From a virus, in the IMG/VR virus record IMGVR_UViG_3300032299_000032, positions 1-30,760 of that record: a stretch of DNA of 30,760 nucleotides, one strand, 5' to 3'. A program made the translations under genes and the position numbers. This document shows, one piece after another, positions 5,030 through 14,709 of the stretch; the stretch's first letter is position 1; each line of letters begins with the position of its first letter. The notes beneath the pieces are model-generated. The model did not search any database and was not told where the DNA came from. It worked only from the letters and a program-made list of their open reading frames with translations.

Positions 5030-6402
5030 TCAACCAGCAAACCGCCTTTGGTGATGCCGCCGGCATAAGCCTGACCGCGAATAATTAAATCTCTTGCAGC
5101 TTCAGGTGTGATATTTAATCGTCTTGCGGTTTCGCCAATTTGTTGCGCCAGCAGTTCTAACTTTGGTGCGCCAATTGGTGATGTAACTCCAGTAGCACCT
5201 GATCCAGCACCCCATATAACGGCTTGAGCAGGCACTGCTTCCATACCCATAGGCTGGGCAATTCTTTGATTGAACCAAGGGCCAAGCGACACCATTTCAG
5301 GCACTGATGCGCTGGCGTTTGGCACTGACTCTTTGCCCTTTTTGGTAGTAGCACCACGCACATCAGGCAATCCGACTAAGCGTGACCAGTGAGCGTCACC
5401 GACAGGCCATTGCGTTTGAAATCCTGTCTCAGGTACACCAGATGCATGGATATAGCTAGGTACTTTGGCCGATCCCATGTTGAGCAAACCAGTTTCCAAA
5501 TACTTTTCCATTGGACCTGATTGAGCTGTCTTGTGATATGGATGACCAGTTACACCGGCTAATTCTGGTGGAAAGTCTGCTTTGCGCTTATGTTCTGGAA
5601 GTCCACCATATTTGCGAAACTCTGCAAATCGTCCGGCAGTGTCCATCATGTTGGCGGCAGTGCCTCGGTTTAACTCTGTCAGTACTTCGCTACCAGGACT
5701 CGACATTCCTGTCAGCGTATTGAACTTGTTGTATTCACCAATGGCACGATCAGGTCCATAAATATCAACAAATCGCTTATACAGCGGGTCCATGGTGTAC
5801 CAAGATGCCATACCTTTGTACAACTCAGGCTGCTGCTTTGCTTCTGCAACAATGTCCTGCAATCGTTGCACATTGCGTGGATTCATAACCTGAGATGCGT
5901 GAGCTGCACCTTTAGGGTTGGCGGCTGTCTTGAATGGCACATCAGTCATATTTCCAGCGCGAGTACCTTGTTGAGATATATCAAACAAGTCTTGTCTAGT
6001 GACACCAAATAATTGTTTAAGCAAAGGGCTTTCAGGCGCAACGCGATTGGCGGCTTCCTGCACCAATTCTCTAGGGTTGGAATAGATACCAGGATAAGCA
6101 ATTCGCTCTGGATTCATCACAGTAGCCATCTTTTTGGTCATTCCAATAGGCGCAAACGCCATCGGACCATTCATGGTCATTTCTGTGAGCTGATCAAATG
6201 CTTCCTGATCTGTCACCTTCATGGGATTTTTCTTGTCGCCAAATGCTCGTTTGTTTAAATCACGAAACTTGGCTTGCGACTCTTTAATTGATGTAATACC
6301 AGACTCAAGCAGACCGCCAACTCCTTGCATCTGCTGAGTCCTGTTTGGGTTTTGCATATACGCAAGTGCATCGCCAAGTAAGCCTGTAAAATCTTTTGCC
6401 AT
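5026..6402 (-). CDS. Large virion-associated hypothetical protein, last late gene
   Basis: This 458-residue protein is the last gene of the leftward late operon. It starts MAKDFTGLLGDALAY at 6402. The N-terminal FTGLLG stretch resembles RAFTGLLGNIF in the protein encoded at 8509-10008, hinting at a shared targeting or assembly segment. The body has WYTMDPLYKRFVDIYGPD, NTLTGMSSPGSEVLTELNRG and HPYHKTAQSGPMEKYLETG, and looks like a folded soluble domain. No catalytic motif or membrane span is apparent, and I cannot name the family. Its position after three long internal-type virion proteins suggests that it is packaged or injected with the DNA, perhaps as an effector. Confidence 0.7.
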   Translation of the reverse strand: MAKDFTGLLGDALAYMQNPNRTQQMQGVGGLLESGITSIKESQAKFRDLNKRAFGDKKNPMKVTDQEAFDQLTEMTMNGPMAFAPIGMTKKMATVMNPERIAYPGIYSNPRELVQEAANRVAPESPLLKQLFGVTRQDLFDISQQGTRAGNMTDVPFKTAANPKGAAHASQVMNPRNVQRLQDIVAEAKQQPELYKGMASWYTMDPLYKRFVDIYGPDRAIGEYNKFNTLTGMSSPGSEVLTELNRGTAANMMDTAGRFAEFRKYGGLPEHKRKADFPPELAGVTGHPYHKTAQSGPMEKYLETGLLNMGSAKVPSYIHASGVPETGFQTQWPVGDAHWSRLVGLPDVRGATTKKGKESVPNASASVPEMVSLGPWFNQRIAQPMGMEAVPAQAVIWGAGSGATGVTSPIGAPKLELLAQQIGETARRLNITPEAARDLIIRGQAYAGGITKGGLLVD

Positions 6403-6405
6403 GAT

Positions 6406-8499
6406 TTATTGTCCTGCGAGGTTTGACCCGATTATTCCAGTTTGTCCACCGATATAACCACCAGTCCCAGCGGCGCGTGAACGCGCCTCATTTAAGCGGC
6501 GAATTGACTCGGACAGATCAAGTAGTTTTTGCTGTTCGCGTGAGAGCAGAATGCGCCCCATTTGGTTGCGTACTGCTTCGGGAGTCCTGACTTGGCCGAA
6601 TAGGTTAGAGGCTGATGTCACCATGCCTGGCACATTGCCGCTGGCAACCGCCTGCCCTGCCTGCATCATTGGTGCGACATCAAGATCGGCCATGCCAGCA
6701 GCCCTTGCCGCTGTCTGCGCTCCACGCCCAGCAGACTCCAATCCTTTGAGGCGAGCTTCTTTGGCAACTGCTGAAGAAAATTCTCTAAAGTCATTACCGA
6801 ATACAGCCTTGAGTCTCTCTTGCGTTGCTGGCTCTTTCCACATCTTCAACAATGATGTCTGACCAGCCTCTGTGCCTGTCTTTTGGCGTAAAGCCTGCAA
6901 AGCGCCAATGCGGAATGCGTCCATCTCTGACAAAGTCAATCCGCGCAATTCCTGCTTGAAGTTAACAATGTCACCAGTCATAGCCTTGCGGCCAAGCTCC
7001 GCGGCATCCATCATTTGTGATGGTCCTGCCCACTTCTCCATGGCCTGCGCGTATGCAGATTTACCGCCAACTTTTGGCGATCTATCGCTGAGTGCCTTAA
7101 TCAACTCTTGGCGTACATCATCGTATGCAGTAGCCTGCTGACCACTGCCTGATCGTTTGAGACTTTGCGCTGAGTCATACAAAGACTGCTTCAAAGTATC
7201 CAGCACATTCATTGGCACTGGCTGACCAGCCTGTATTTTTGATAGATCAATGGATTGACCAGTTTTTGTGCGATACAGCAATTCAGCAGCGCCCTGCAAT
7301 GACTCTGAACGCTTTAACAATTTCATCAATGGCTCATCAACTTGCACCACAGCCTGATCAATGACGTTATAGAAAGGCCGAGACTCAATGCGGCGCAATT
7401 CGCTAAAGGTGTCAATACTCTGCTGAAACTGCGAGCCTTGAGTGCCTAAAGCCGTATCAGCGGCAGTTACAAGACGGCCTGCGCGTCCAGCTTGGCGCTC
7501 TCTGATGGCGCGCTCTAAGGCTTGCTTTGTCTCGCCTGGTAGCGTTGCAATAGTGTCCAACAGTTGACGTAGATTCGCACCACCCACATCAGCCACGCGA
7601 GCTTCTGCGCCGAGCTTGCCCATGCGAGCCTGCGACATACCCAATGCGCTTTCAAGCAAATCAGGTGGCGTATCGCGCAACAAAGCCTCGGCTACCTTTT
7701 GCTGTGCGTACTGCTCTGCCTTGGTAGGAGAAACCCTTGCAGCGATCTGACGGCCACCAGCTCCAAGTATTCCCATCACTGGCTGAGATATTGGTCCTAC
7801 CACACCACCAACAGCGGCGCTCTTTGCCACATCTTTGCTGATGTCAGCAATGGTTTCACCTTCTGATGTACCAAGACCGCCAACAGTGCCGTAGCCAACG
7901 CCAGTAGCACCAGCCTGCGCCATGCGCTGACCCATACCCATGACTTGGCCTGTTTGTGGAGCTTGCGTCAAGTAGCTTTGAAGCTGCGCCAGCTTTGGAG
8001 ATACGGCCTCCACTACAGGCATCACGCTTCGGCTGACAGCTTGGCTAACCCTTGCTGGCGCACTAATTGCCAATGTTGGTAAGGTTGCCGCGGCCTGCAA
8101 CCCCATAGATGTATATGGTTTTTCTTTGGCGTATGACCCAACAGCGCCACGAATAATATCTCGCTGCTCTTGATAAGCCTGAGATAGTGGAACGCCCTCG
8201 CTAATAGCTCTTATTGGCGCAGCAACAGCGCCTGCAATCTCATCATAGAAACCCATAGTAGGGCCTTGCATGGCCGACAGAAATCCTTTTTCAAGCTCTG
8301 ACTTTTTAGCACCAGCTTCATAAGCAGCAGACTTGCGCTCAGACAAAAACTTCAACACCTCTGCTGGCGTGTAGTTGTTCTCAATGGCGGTATTGATCTG
8401 AGGACCTAAATCAGGCAGGCTCGACAGATAACCCATAATCTCGTCATCTTTGTAGCCCTCTTTTCTGGCTATTTCAATCTGCTTCTTTAAATCATCCAT
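6406..8499 (-). CDS. Internal virion / DNA-ejection-type protein
   Basis: This 697-residue protein starts MDDLKKQIEIARKEGYKDD and carries two N-terminal helical repeats of the form GYKDDEIMGYLSS and NYTPAEVLKFLSER. A long Ala/Gly-rich central part (about residues 95-245) with amphipathic and mildly hydrophobic helices is followed by a helical, Gln/Arg-rich C-terminal half. This composition is typical of podoviral internal head or ejection proteins that leave the capsid to line the channel through the cell envelope. It lies four bases upstream of the 5026-6402 gene and nine bases after the 8509-10008 gene, in one operon. The specific family is not identified. Confidence 0.7.
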   Translation of the reverse strand: MDDLKKQIEIARKEGYKDDEIMGYLSSLPDLGPQINTAIENNYTPAEVLKFLSERKSAAYEAGAKKSELEKGFLSAMQGPTMGFYDEIAGAVAAPIRAISEGVPLSQAYQEQRDIIRGAVGSYAKEKPYTSMGLQAAATLPTLAISAPARVSQAVSRSVMPVVEAVSPKLAQLQSYLTQAPQTGQVMGMGQRMAQAGATGVGYGTVGGLGTSEGETIADISKDVAKSAAVGGVVGPISQPVMGILGAGGRQIAARVSPTKAEQYAQQKVAEALLRDTPPDLLESALGMSQARMGKLGAEARVADVGGANLRQLLDTIATLPGETKQALERAIRERQAGRAGRLVTAADTALGTQGSQFQQSIDTFSELRRIESRPFYNVIDQAVVQVDEPLMKLLKRSESLQGAAELLYRTKTGQSIDLSKIQAGQPVPMNVLDTLKQSLYDSAQSLKRSGSGQQATAYDDVRQELIKALSDRSPKVGGKSAYAQAMEKWAGPSQMMDAAELGRKAMTGDIVNFKQELRGLTLSEMDAFRIGALQALRQKTGTEAGQTSLLKMWKEPATQERLKAVFGNDFREFSSAVAKEARLKGLESAGRGAQTAARAAGMADLDVAPMMQAGQAVASGNVPGMVTSASNLFGQVRTPEAVRNQMGRILLSREQQKLLDLSESIRRLNEARSRAAGTGGYIGGQTGIIGSNLAGQ

Positions 8500-8508
8500 G
8501 ATTTTGCC

Positions 8509-10008
8509 TTATGGGGTGCGTTTGAAGATATCTGTCATTGGCATACGTTGTTGCCCATCAGCACTAGGAGCTTTGATAATTGATGGCAACTTTGCAGGCG
8601 CGCCTAAAGCAGTATCAAGATTCTTGAATCCATACGATCCACCAAAACTCTTGTATTCATCACGCTTTTGGTTATAAGCCTGACCGGCTGCCGCATACAG
8701 CTCTGCCGACAATTGCTTGAATTCTTCGCGTTGTGTAGGTGTCAACTTCTCACCTGATGCCCAATTATTGAAATAGTACTGCAATCTATCCATTCTTCCT
8801 GATGCCGCCATAGCAATACCCAATTCAGTCTCGCGCACAACAGAGCCAGGATCAAGCAATTTCATCATCTTCGTTGCGCCAGCCACATCGCCAATTGGAG
8901 TGCCTTGGCTCAAGGCTGCATTGACTTGTGTATACGCTGTCTGCATATCGCTGAAGTCTTTATAGATAGGCTCTCCTTTGAATGCCCTGCTTAAATCCAT
9001 TTCGTTTTTAAAGCCTCTTTCACCAGCGGTAAAGTCAGGCACATTGACAATATTCTTTGGCGCAATCTGCTGGCGGTACTGCCCAACAGCGCTAATACCT
9101 CGCTGACCTGTACCCGCTAGTGGTGCGCCTTCAATGTATTCAACTGCGCGAATATCTGGTGACTGTGGCTCGTATGGCATTGCGCCTTCAACAACTCTGC
9201 TGTCGCCTTTTTTGTTGTACTGCACCATCATAGTTTTCCCCGCGATCACTACTGGTGTGGGTGGACCATATTCTTCAGCGCCTAAGTCAGCGGGTATGAC
9301 AGATGCAGGAACTGGTCCTTGCTTTGTTGGATAGTAATATCTTCCATCTTCGGCTTTAAATGCTTGACCAGTAATATCAGGTGGTTGCATCAGCTCTAAG
9401 AGCTTTGCCCGACCCTCTTTGGCTGGCATAGTTCTGAGTAAATTTCTTTGCATAGGGGTCAAAGAAGATAGGCCACCTTGAGCTGGCATACCAGCAGGCA
9501 TTGGCTGACCAATCATTGCAGCTCGTTCTTGTGTTGGTCCAACTGCCATATTAGGCATCGCCAAAGCCTGCATTGGAGTTATTGCACCGCCAGCGACTGG
9601 AGCCTGATTAAACATATCTTTATATGCCTGTTCATCAGCCACTTGCCGCCTATACTCATCCAGCTTCTGCTTGGTGAGTAACTGAGCCATAGCCCCCTGC
9701 TGCGCCTGCTGATAACCCTGCTGACCACCAGCGAGTCCAGCGCCAAGTATCTGCATGAAAGAGCGAGGTACTGTGCTTGGTGCGCTTGCCTGTGACGCTG
9801 CAATCGCCGCTTGCAACAGAGCCTGACGATTCATCTGCTCGGTCTGAGCCGCCGTCAAATACTCTTCTAGGCCAGTAGCACCGCCACCACCAAAGATGTT
9901 GCCGAGTAAGCCTGTGAATGCTCTATCCTGACCACCGCCTCTGATGGGGAGTGGTGCAAACTCATAAGGCTGACTCATCTGCGCTAGGTTTTCTTCGTAT
10001 GTCGCCAT
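8509..10008 (-). CDS. Internal virion / DNA-ejection-type protein
   Basis: This 499-residue protein starts MATYEENLAQMSQPYEF. Residues 30-180 are Gln/Ala/Gly-rich (GQQGYQQAQQGAMAQLL) with low-complexity, membrane-seeking helices. The C-terminal third is better ordered and conserved in appearance, with LLDPGSVVRETELGIAMA, then SGEKLTPTQREEFKQL and a YKSFGGSYGF motif. Related-looking proteins occur in many environmental podoviruses next to the hub and internal proteins. The start codon at 10008 sits behind AAGGCATAAATC, a ribosome-site form shared by several late genes. A role in DNA ejection is inferred from composition and position. Confidence 0.7.
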   Translation of the reverse strand: MATYEENLAQMSQPYEFAPLPIRGGGQDRAFTGLLGNIFGGGGATGLEEYLTAAQTEQMNRQALLQAAIAASQASAPSTVPRSFMQILGAGLAGGQQGYQQAQQGAMAQLLTKQKLDEYRRQVADEQAYKDMFNQAPVAGGAITPMQALAMPNMAVGPTQERAAMIGQPMPAGMPAQGGLSSLTPMQRNLLRTMPAKEGRAKLLELMQPPDITGQAFKAEDGRYYYPTKQGPVPASVIPADLGAEEYGPPTPVVIAGKTMMVQYNKKGDSRVVEGAMPYEPQSPDIRAVEYIEGAPLAGTGQRGISAVGQYRQQIAPKNIVNVPDFTAGERGFKNEMDLSRAFKGEPIYKDFSDMQTAYTQVNAALSQGTPIGDVAGATKMMKLLDPGSVVRETELGIAMAASGRMDRLQYYFNNWASGEKLTPTQREEFKQLSAELYAAAGQAYNQKRDEYKSFGGSYGFKNLDTALGAPAKLPSIIKAPSADGQQRMPMTDIFKRTP

Positions 10009-10011
10009 GAT

Positions 10012-11940
10012 TTATGCCTTTCCAAGCAGTGAGCCAATGTAAGCGCCTGTCAGTCCACCTGACAGCAAACTACCAGCAGTATTGTTGTACAAGGGTTGAG
10101 AAGTCGTGCCACCAACATTCGCAGGCTGAAGTCCTAATGCGCCGCTAGTGATAGCCAAACGCTCTTGACCGATGTTACGCAACGCATCAAGTCTTGCCTG
10201 CTCCAGTGCAGTGCGTGTAGTGCCAAGACCCAATGAAGTTTGCAAGCCTGCAATGTCCATGGGACGCGCTTGCAGTCCAAGATTGGCGGCTTGCGTGTAG
10301 CCAGCAGAGCGCAACTGTGCGGCAGTGTTAGCCGCTTGGCGCATTGCCGCCTCGTTGGTCATGCCTGAGACAACAGCTTGGCGTGAACCGCCAAACGCTC
10401 TAGCAGCAGTTGCCCGATCTCTGTTTGCCTGCTCCTGCATCAAGCGTGTACGCTCAATGTCACCCAACGCACCCTGCACCACTTGAGTTTCGTAAGGGTT
10501 GTAGAACTTCTCAATATCAGCCGCACCAAATGGTGTCATGCCGAGGTTGTAGAGCTGTTGCTCTGCGCCGGTGTACATCGCACCAGGCTGTGCAATTTGA
10601 CGCGCCTCTAAGCCAGCCGCCGTTGTCTTGGCTCGCTCAAGGTTGGCCAAATACTCGGCCTTGATCTGAGGGTCAATGCTTGTGGTTGAAGTTTGTGATG
10701 TAGGCGCATTGGAAGAGCCAATAGCACTTGTCACTGCACCAAGCAATGCGCCCGAAATGCTGGGATTAGCCTTTGCAAAGTCTAAGATTGCACTACCTAC
10801 ACCACCTAAAGAACTTAAATCAGGGAAACTACTAGCGGCGGCAGCAGCAGCTCTGGTAACAGCATCAGTAGTAAGACCACCAGAAATATTGGCTGCGGCT
10901 AAAGGATCAACAGTAGGAGGTACAACAGCAGGCACAACAGGAGAAGTAACAGGCGCTTCTGGCGTAGGAGTAACAGGAGCTTCTGGCGTAGGAGTAGCAG
11001 GCGCTTCTGGCGTAGGAGTAGATGGAGCTGTAGGTGTTACGCCCTGACCAAAAGTTATGCCAGTCCCTGCCAATGCCGCTTGCGTCAATGCATTCTGAGC
11101 CGCAGCCGCCTCTGCAATTCCCGCAAGGCTTCCAGCGGCAGCCGCACCAGCCGCAGCCGCACTGCCACCATAAGCACCAGCCGCTTGCGCCGCATAGGGG
11201 CTGAGTGCGGCAGCCCCACCGCCAGCCGCGCCCGCAGCGCCAGCGGCAGGCCCAAGAAGATTTGCACCTATACCAGCCAAAATCATCGGGCCAAAGTCTT
11301 CTAATAGCCCACCTATAAAGTCACCAAAACCGCCATCATCCTGATCATTTAAATCAAAAACTCCATAATCAACAATCTCGCCTTTTGCATTTATTTTTGG
11401 TGAAGAAACTATGTTTGGTTGATTTGGATCAGGAACTAAATAATCGCCGCCAGCAATTCCTAAATACTGAAAATTACCGCTTGCGTCATATTTGGCCTCA
11501 AGTGGCTTACCTTGAAATGTTTGTTCAGATGGTAATGTGTAGCCTATAACAGGAGCACCAGTCCTAACTTGAGCAAGGTCTCTATTTGCATATTGGGAAT
11601 AATCGTCACTAACTTTAGTGTATGCTGGAATCGACCCTCCCAATCCTCTATTTACTTGCGGAACTGTAGTTGTATTTAATTGAGTGGCAAGATTTGCCAA
11701 TGATTCGGGGGCTAACGCTTGGCCTAATGATGGCAATGGTTCTGGCTCCCTTTGTGGCATAAATCCAAATTGCCCCATACCATAAAACTCACGCAAACCA
11801 GTTTTAGGATTTATAGTGCCAGCGCCACCCATAGACTTCAGAAGTGACGCTTCTTGAGGATTGATGTGGGCGAGCATGGTGTCACCATATCTACCCTTTG
11901 ACGCTAGATTTTTATATTGACCACTGAGCATATCAAACAT
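10012..11940 (-). CDS. Ala/Gly-rich internal virion protein with proline-rich repeat
   Basis: This 642-residue protein starts MFDMLSGQYKNLASKG and includes HINPQEASLLKSMGG near residue 30, a form I associate with phage internal or tape-measure-like proteins. Residues about 215-300 are an Ala/Gly-rich, hydrophobic stretch. Residues about 305-340 are a Thr/Pro linker made of 8-residue TPTPEAP repeats. A second hydrophobic region follows near 370-415. The C-terminal part (RDRATAARAFGGSRQAVVSG, then helical) resembles the ends of podoviral DNA-ejection proteins. Two membrane-compatible blocks joined by a flexible linker would fit a protein that enters the envelope during DNA delivery. Function is inferred. 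Confidence 0.7.
   Translation of the reverse strand: MFDMLSGQYKNLASKGRYGDTMLAHINPQEASLLKSMGGAGTINPKTGLREFYGMGQFGFMPQREPEPLPSLGQALAPESLANLATQLNTTTVPQVNRGLGGSIPAYTKVSDDYSQYANRDLAQVRTGAPVIGYTLPSEQTFQGKPLEAKYDASGNFQYLGIAGGDYLVPDPNQPNIVSSPKINAKGEIVDYGVFDLNDQDDGGFGDFIGGLLEDFGPMILAGIGANLLGPAAGAAGAAGGGAAALSPYAAQAAGAYGGSAAAAGAAAAGSLAGIAEAAAAQNALTQAALAGTGITFGQGVTPTAPSTPTPEAPATPTPEAPVTPTPEAPVTSPVVPAVVPPTVDPLAAANISGGLTTDAVTRAAAAAASSFPDLSSLGGVGSAILDFAKANPSISGALLGAVTSAIGSSNAPTSQTSTTSIDPQIKAEYLANLERAKTTAAGLEARQIAQPGAMYTGAEQQLYNLGMTPFGAADIEKFYNPYETQVVQGALGDIERTRLMQEQANRDRATAARAFGGSRQAVVSGMTNEAAMRQAANTAAQLRSAGYTQAANLGLQARPMDIAGLQTSLGLGTTRTALEQARLDALRNIGQERLAITSGALGLQPANVGGTTSQPLYNNTAGSLLSGGLTGAYIGSLLGKA
10951..11022 (-). 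repeat. Three tandem 24-bp repeats encoding TPTPEAP units
   Basis: Three nearly identical 24-base units (10951-10974, 10975-10998, 10999-11022) share GCTTCTGGCGTAGGAGTA on the plus strand. Read leftward they encode repeated eight-residue Thr/Pro/Glu/Ala units inside the internal virion protein. The unit length keeps the frame, so copy number could change without breaking the protein. Confidence 0.85.
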
Positions 11941-11966
11941 TTTTTATTTCCTTTATACCTTGAATT

Positions 11967-13445
11967 TTATCTCTTACCCATGGCAACAATGTCTAACCGC
12001 ATCACGCCAATTCGCCAGTCTGCCAGCACATCACCTGTCACCATCATGTTGAATTGCCGACCTGAAAACCTCACGCTGGTCGGATTAGCCGCCGTAAATG
12101 GCCCAAAGGTTGACTCTGTACCTGTTGGGAATAGTCTAGTCTTGAATGACACTTTCGCCTCACCCAGTGTTTGCTCATCGGGAATGACTTGGCGAATATT
12201 AAACACATTGTCGCCATTGCCAATTTCCAAAGGTCCAGACTCGGCAAACAGTGTTGAGCCGTCATAGTCAAAGCCCACCTCATGCTCGTTGACTTCGCCA
12301 GCCGCGTCAACCATCAGGGGTAGCGTAAACACGCCAGCGTCAGCGCCTGCTAACCGAGACAATGTTCCAATATTCCAATGACCTTCGCGGTAGTTGTACG
12401 TCACATACGAATCATTCTCAAGTCCCGCATTGCTTGGGTAAAACCACCAAATCTCGCCAAACTTGGAGTTATGAACCGCAACTACTTTTGATCGCTGATC
12501 TAAGTTGATATTGCCAAAAACATAGTCAGACACATCGCATGGCAATGGCTTGACGTAACCGTCATATATAAAGAAGCCACTCTTGCTCATCCAGATCGCC
12601 GCTGTATCAATGGCGGCAACAGATTGGGTAGAAATCAAACCGCAACCAGAACCTGCCTTCTCAAAGCCGTAAACAAATGGCGCACCAACATACTGAGCCG
12701 TATGCACATCAACATCGGTAAACAACAAGTTGATGCCCTTGACCTTTTTACCAGCCATCAGAGTGCCGGAAGTGGTCAACTCATAATCACCAGCCAAGTT
12801 GTCTGCCGCTGGAGTCCAAAGCGTATTGTTCTCCTGATCACACCATTGCACTTTTCTAGGGTTACCACCAGCGCCAAGCGCAAACAGGATTCTGTCAGCA
12901 GTCACCAAGATGGCCTTGTTGCTAGTTGGTGCGTTGGTGATAACCGCCGCCAGCGTTGGCGTTGTAAAGCCTAGTTGCCACTCATAGATCTTTCCATCTG
13001 AGTCAGAGCATCCCACCAAATACTCGCCCCAAGTGTCCAAGCTCCAAGTCGTTGCAATATTTGCAAGACCAAGATCTGGTCTTGGTACGCCATAGGCAAA
13101 ACTGCCGTAAAGGTTTTTGCCGTAGCCTGTAGTGCTTGTTGCATCAACAAAGCCAGTTGTGAATCCAGTGGGTGTGATGTCCTTTAAGACTCCCACATTG
13201 TCCATTGCAAAAAGCTTGGAGTGAGTGCCAAGACCAATGTAAGAGTTACCAGAATTGTCCCGCCAAGTGATGATCGCCCTGCAAGCTCCAGTGACAGTTG
13301 ATGCCGACCTTGCTCGCCATCCATTAACAGGGCGCAGTGTGTTTTCGTACCAGCGCACTAGGTTGGCATCATGCCATCTGCCTGTGGACTGGTACTCTGT
13401 GCCGTTGCGGTAAACGCCTGGTGGTAATTTAACTGGTATGTACAT
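11967..13445 (-). CDS. Tail hub / packaged-DNA stabilisation-like protein (P22 gp10-like)
   Basis: This 492-residue protein starts MYIPVKLPPGVYRNGTEYQS with GRWHDANLVRWYENTLRPVN and GWRARS. It continues with repeated beta-strand segments such as WRDNSGNSYIGLGTHSKLF, WSLDTWGEYLVGCSDSDG and WNIGTLSRLAGADAG, which look like propeller blades. The length (P22 gp10 is about 470) and N-terminal style resemble podoviral proteins that close the portal and attach the tail. It lies between a fibre-like protein and the long internal proteins. The hub assignment is moderately supported; a different virion-surface propeller remains possible. Confidence 0.7.
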   Translation of the reverse strand: MYIPVKLPPGVYRNGTEYQSTGRWHDANLVRWYENTLRPVNGWRARSASTVTGACRAIITWRDNSGNSYIGLGTHSKLFAMDNVGVLKDITPTGFTTGFVDATSTTGYGKNLYGSFAYGVPRPDLGLANIATTWSLDTWGEYLVGCSDSDGKIYEWQLGFTTPTLAAVITNAPTSNKAILVTADRILFALGAGGNPRKVQWCDQENNTLWTPAADNLAGDYELTTSGTLMAGKKVKGINLLFTDVDVHTAQYVGAPFVYGFEKAGSGCGLISTQSVAAIDTAAIWMSKSGFFIYDGYVKPLPCDVSDYVFGNINLDQRSKVVAVHNSKFGEIWWFYPSNAGLENDSYVTYNYREGHWNIGTLSRLAGADAGVFTLPLMVDAAGEVNEHEVGFDYDGSTLFAESGPLEIGNGDNVFNIRQVIPDEQTLGEAKVSFKTRLFPTGTESTFGPFTAANPTSVRFSGRQFNMMVTGDVLADWRIGVMRLDIVAMGKR

Positions 13446-13447
13446 GG

Positions 13448-14104
13448 CTATATTGTCGGTAGGTTTGAGACAAAAGAAACAGTGACAATGGCTGATGGCA
13501 CTGCTGGTCTAGTGGGTGAACTACTGGATGCAAAATGCTCAATGCTGACACCTACATTTGTTGTCCTCCACATGATCTCTACATAGTCATTGGCCGCTAA
13601 ACTTACAAAGAAATTCAGCGCAGCAATTAAATGAGATGGATCACCCGCTGATTTTCTTGCTGGAGGGTGAAATCTGCTGTTTGAATTATCGATGTTTGTG
13701 CCGTTCTTGCGAAACCATACATCCACATCTTGGCCATCATTGGTGGTGTTTTTGAATTGGATGCTAAATTGCAAGTTCCAAATTCCGCTATCGGCTACAG
13801 TGATTCTAGAGCCGCTGGCCATCGTCACGCCATTGCTGAAGTCTGTTGTGTTGAATGTCACAGCGTAGGCCGTTGTCGTATTAGCCGCAGTCTGATCTGT
13901 TGAGTCTTGAAAAGCACCATGTGGATTGTTCAAGAACTTACCGCCACGCACACCAAACAACGCGCCCAGCGTACTAATAAGACTCCGAAAGTAGCCGTTC
14001 AAAGCCCCATGAATTTCAGCGAAATAGCTGCGCTGATACCCCTCAGGCGCAAAGCCAAGGCTTGGAATTGATGGGACTTCTAGCTGCTGCTTTTTATTGG
14101 ACAT
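13448..14104 (-). CDS. Tail fibre/spike-like protein with C1q/TNF-like beta domain
   Basis: This 218-residue protein has an N-terminal region (to about residue 65) with YQRSYFAEIHGALNGYFRSL, followed by a jelly-roll-like domain. DSGIWNLQFSIQFKNTTNDG, VDVWFRKNGTNI and NDYVEIMWRTTNVGVSIEHF alternate strands as in the C1q/TNF-like receptor-binding domains of phage fibres. The start ATG is at 14104. The gene lies two bases before the hub-like gene and after the peptidase gene. A receptor-binding or tail-decoration role is inferred. Confidence 0.68.
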   Translation of the reverse strand: MSNKKQQLEVPSIPSLGFAPEGYQRSYFAEIHGALNGYFRSLISTLGALFGVRGGKFLNNPHGAFQDSTDQTAANTTTAYAVTFNTTDFSNGVTMASGSRITVADSGIWNLQFSIQFKNTTNDGQDVDVWFRKNGTNIDNSNSRFHPPARKSAGDPSHLIAALNFFVSLAANDYVEIMWRTTNVGVSIEHFASSSSPTRPAVPSAIVTVSFVSNLPTI

Positions 14105-14139
14105 AGCATATTATTTCACTTATGTCCTGTCTATGCCCA

Positions 14140-14604
14140 CTAAGCCTGCAACCCATTCAGATACTGAGTCTTGCCTGCCACCTTAACGGCGGTCAATTCC
14201 TGCTTTTTGAGGTTGTTGGGGTCATACGACACATGAACCCAACCAGAGTCAGGGATGCCTTGTGTGTAGAATTCAAGGATTAGTTGTGTATAGTCCAAAT
14301 TATCCATAATCCACTGAGCAAGATCAGCATTGGCAATGCCAGCAATCTCAATATCGGCTGCTTGGCCTTTCACGTGGTCTGAGGACTTCGAGCCTCCAGT
14401 TGCTTGGTTTGTCTCTGAAGAGCGAAACCCAGAATTCACAGTAACAGACTTACCAAAGTGATCACGAACAGGCTGAAGCACCTTTTCGCACAACATCTTT
14501 AGATTGTCAATCGTTTCATCATCAGGTGTATTGTCAATCCCAAGGCGGGTGGCAGTGTCAGATTTCGTTAGTTCTTTCAAAGAAAAATTGGCTGATAAGT
14601 TCAT
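14140..14604 (-). CDS. Peptidase M15 family endolysin
   Basis: This 154-residue protein matches the M15A peptidases (D-Ala-D-Ala carboxypeptidase or L-Ala-D-Glu endopeptidase type) that cut peptidoglycan stem peptides. Visible zinc-site motifs are SSDHVKGQAADIEI with His77 and Asp84 and GWVHVSY with His124; VTVNSGFRSSETN is the family's arginine-containing strand. There is no signal peptide, so it needs a holin for release. The start ATG at 14604 follows AAAGG. It is separated from the rest of the lysis genes by the oppositely oriented acidic gene at 14710-14994. It is the most likely endolysin in the window. Confidence 0.88.
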   Translation of the reverse strand: MNLSANFSLKELTKSDTATRLGIDNTPDDETIDNLKMLCEKVLQPVRDHFGKSVTVNSGFRSSETNQATGGSKSSDHVKGQAADIEIAGIANADLAQWIMDNLDYTQLILEFYTQGIPDSGWVHVSYDPNNLKKQELTAVKVAGKTQYLNGLQA

Positions 14605-14639
14605 TTCTTTAACCTTTCGTTGTAAAAATTGATGGATTA

Positions 14640-14668
14640 TTGCTGGTGTCTGTCACAATTTATAGATA
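14640..14668 (+). promoter_or_regulatory. Possible promoter of the acidic rightward gene
   Basis: TTGCTG (14640-14645) is followed after 17 bases by TAGATA (14663-14668), with TATAGATA overlapping. The match is weak but lies 42 bases before the isolated rightward gene, which otherwise has no source of sense transcription since all surrounding genes are leftward. Confidence 0.3.
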
Positions 14669-14709
14669 GGATTTTACTTGGCAATCATGCCATAACCAAG
14701 GGGAACATT

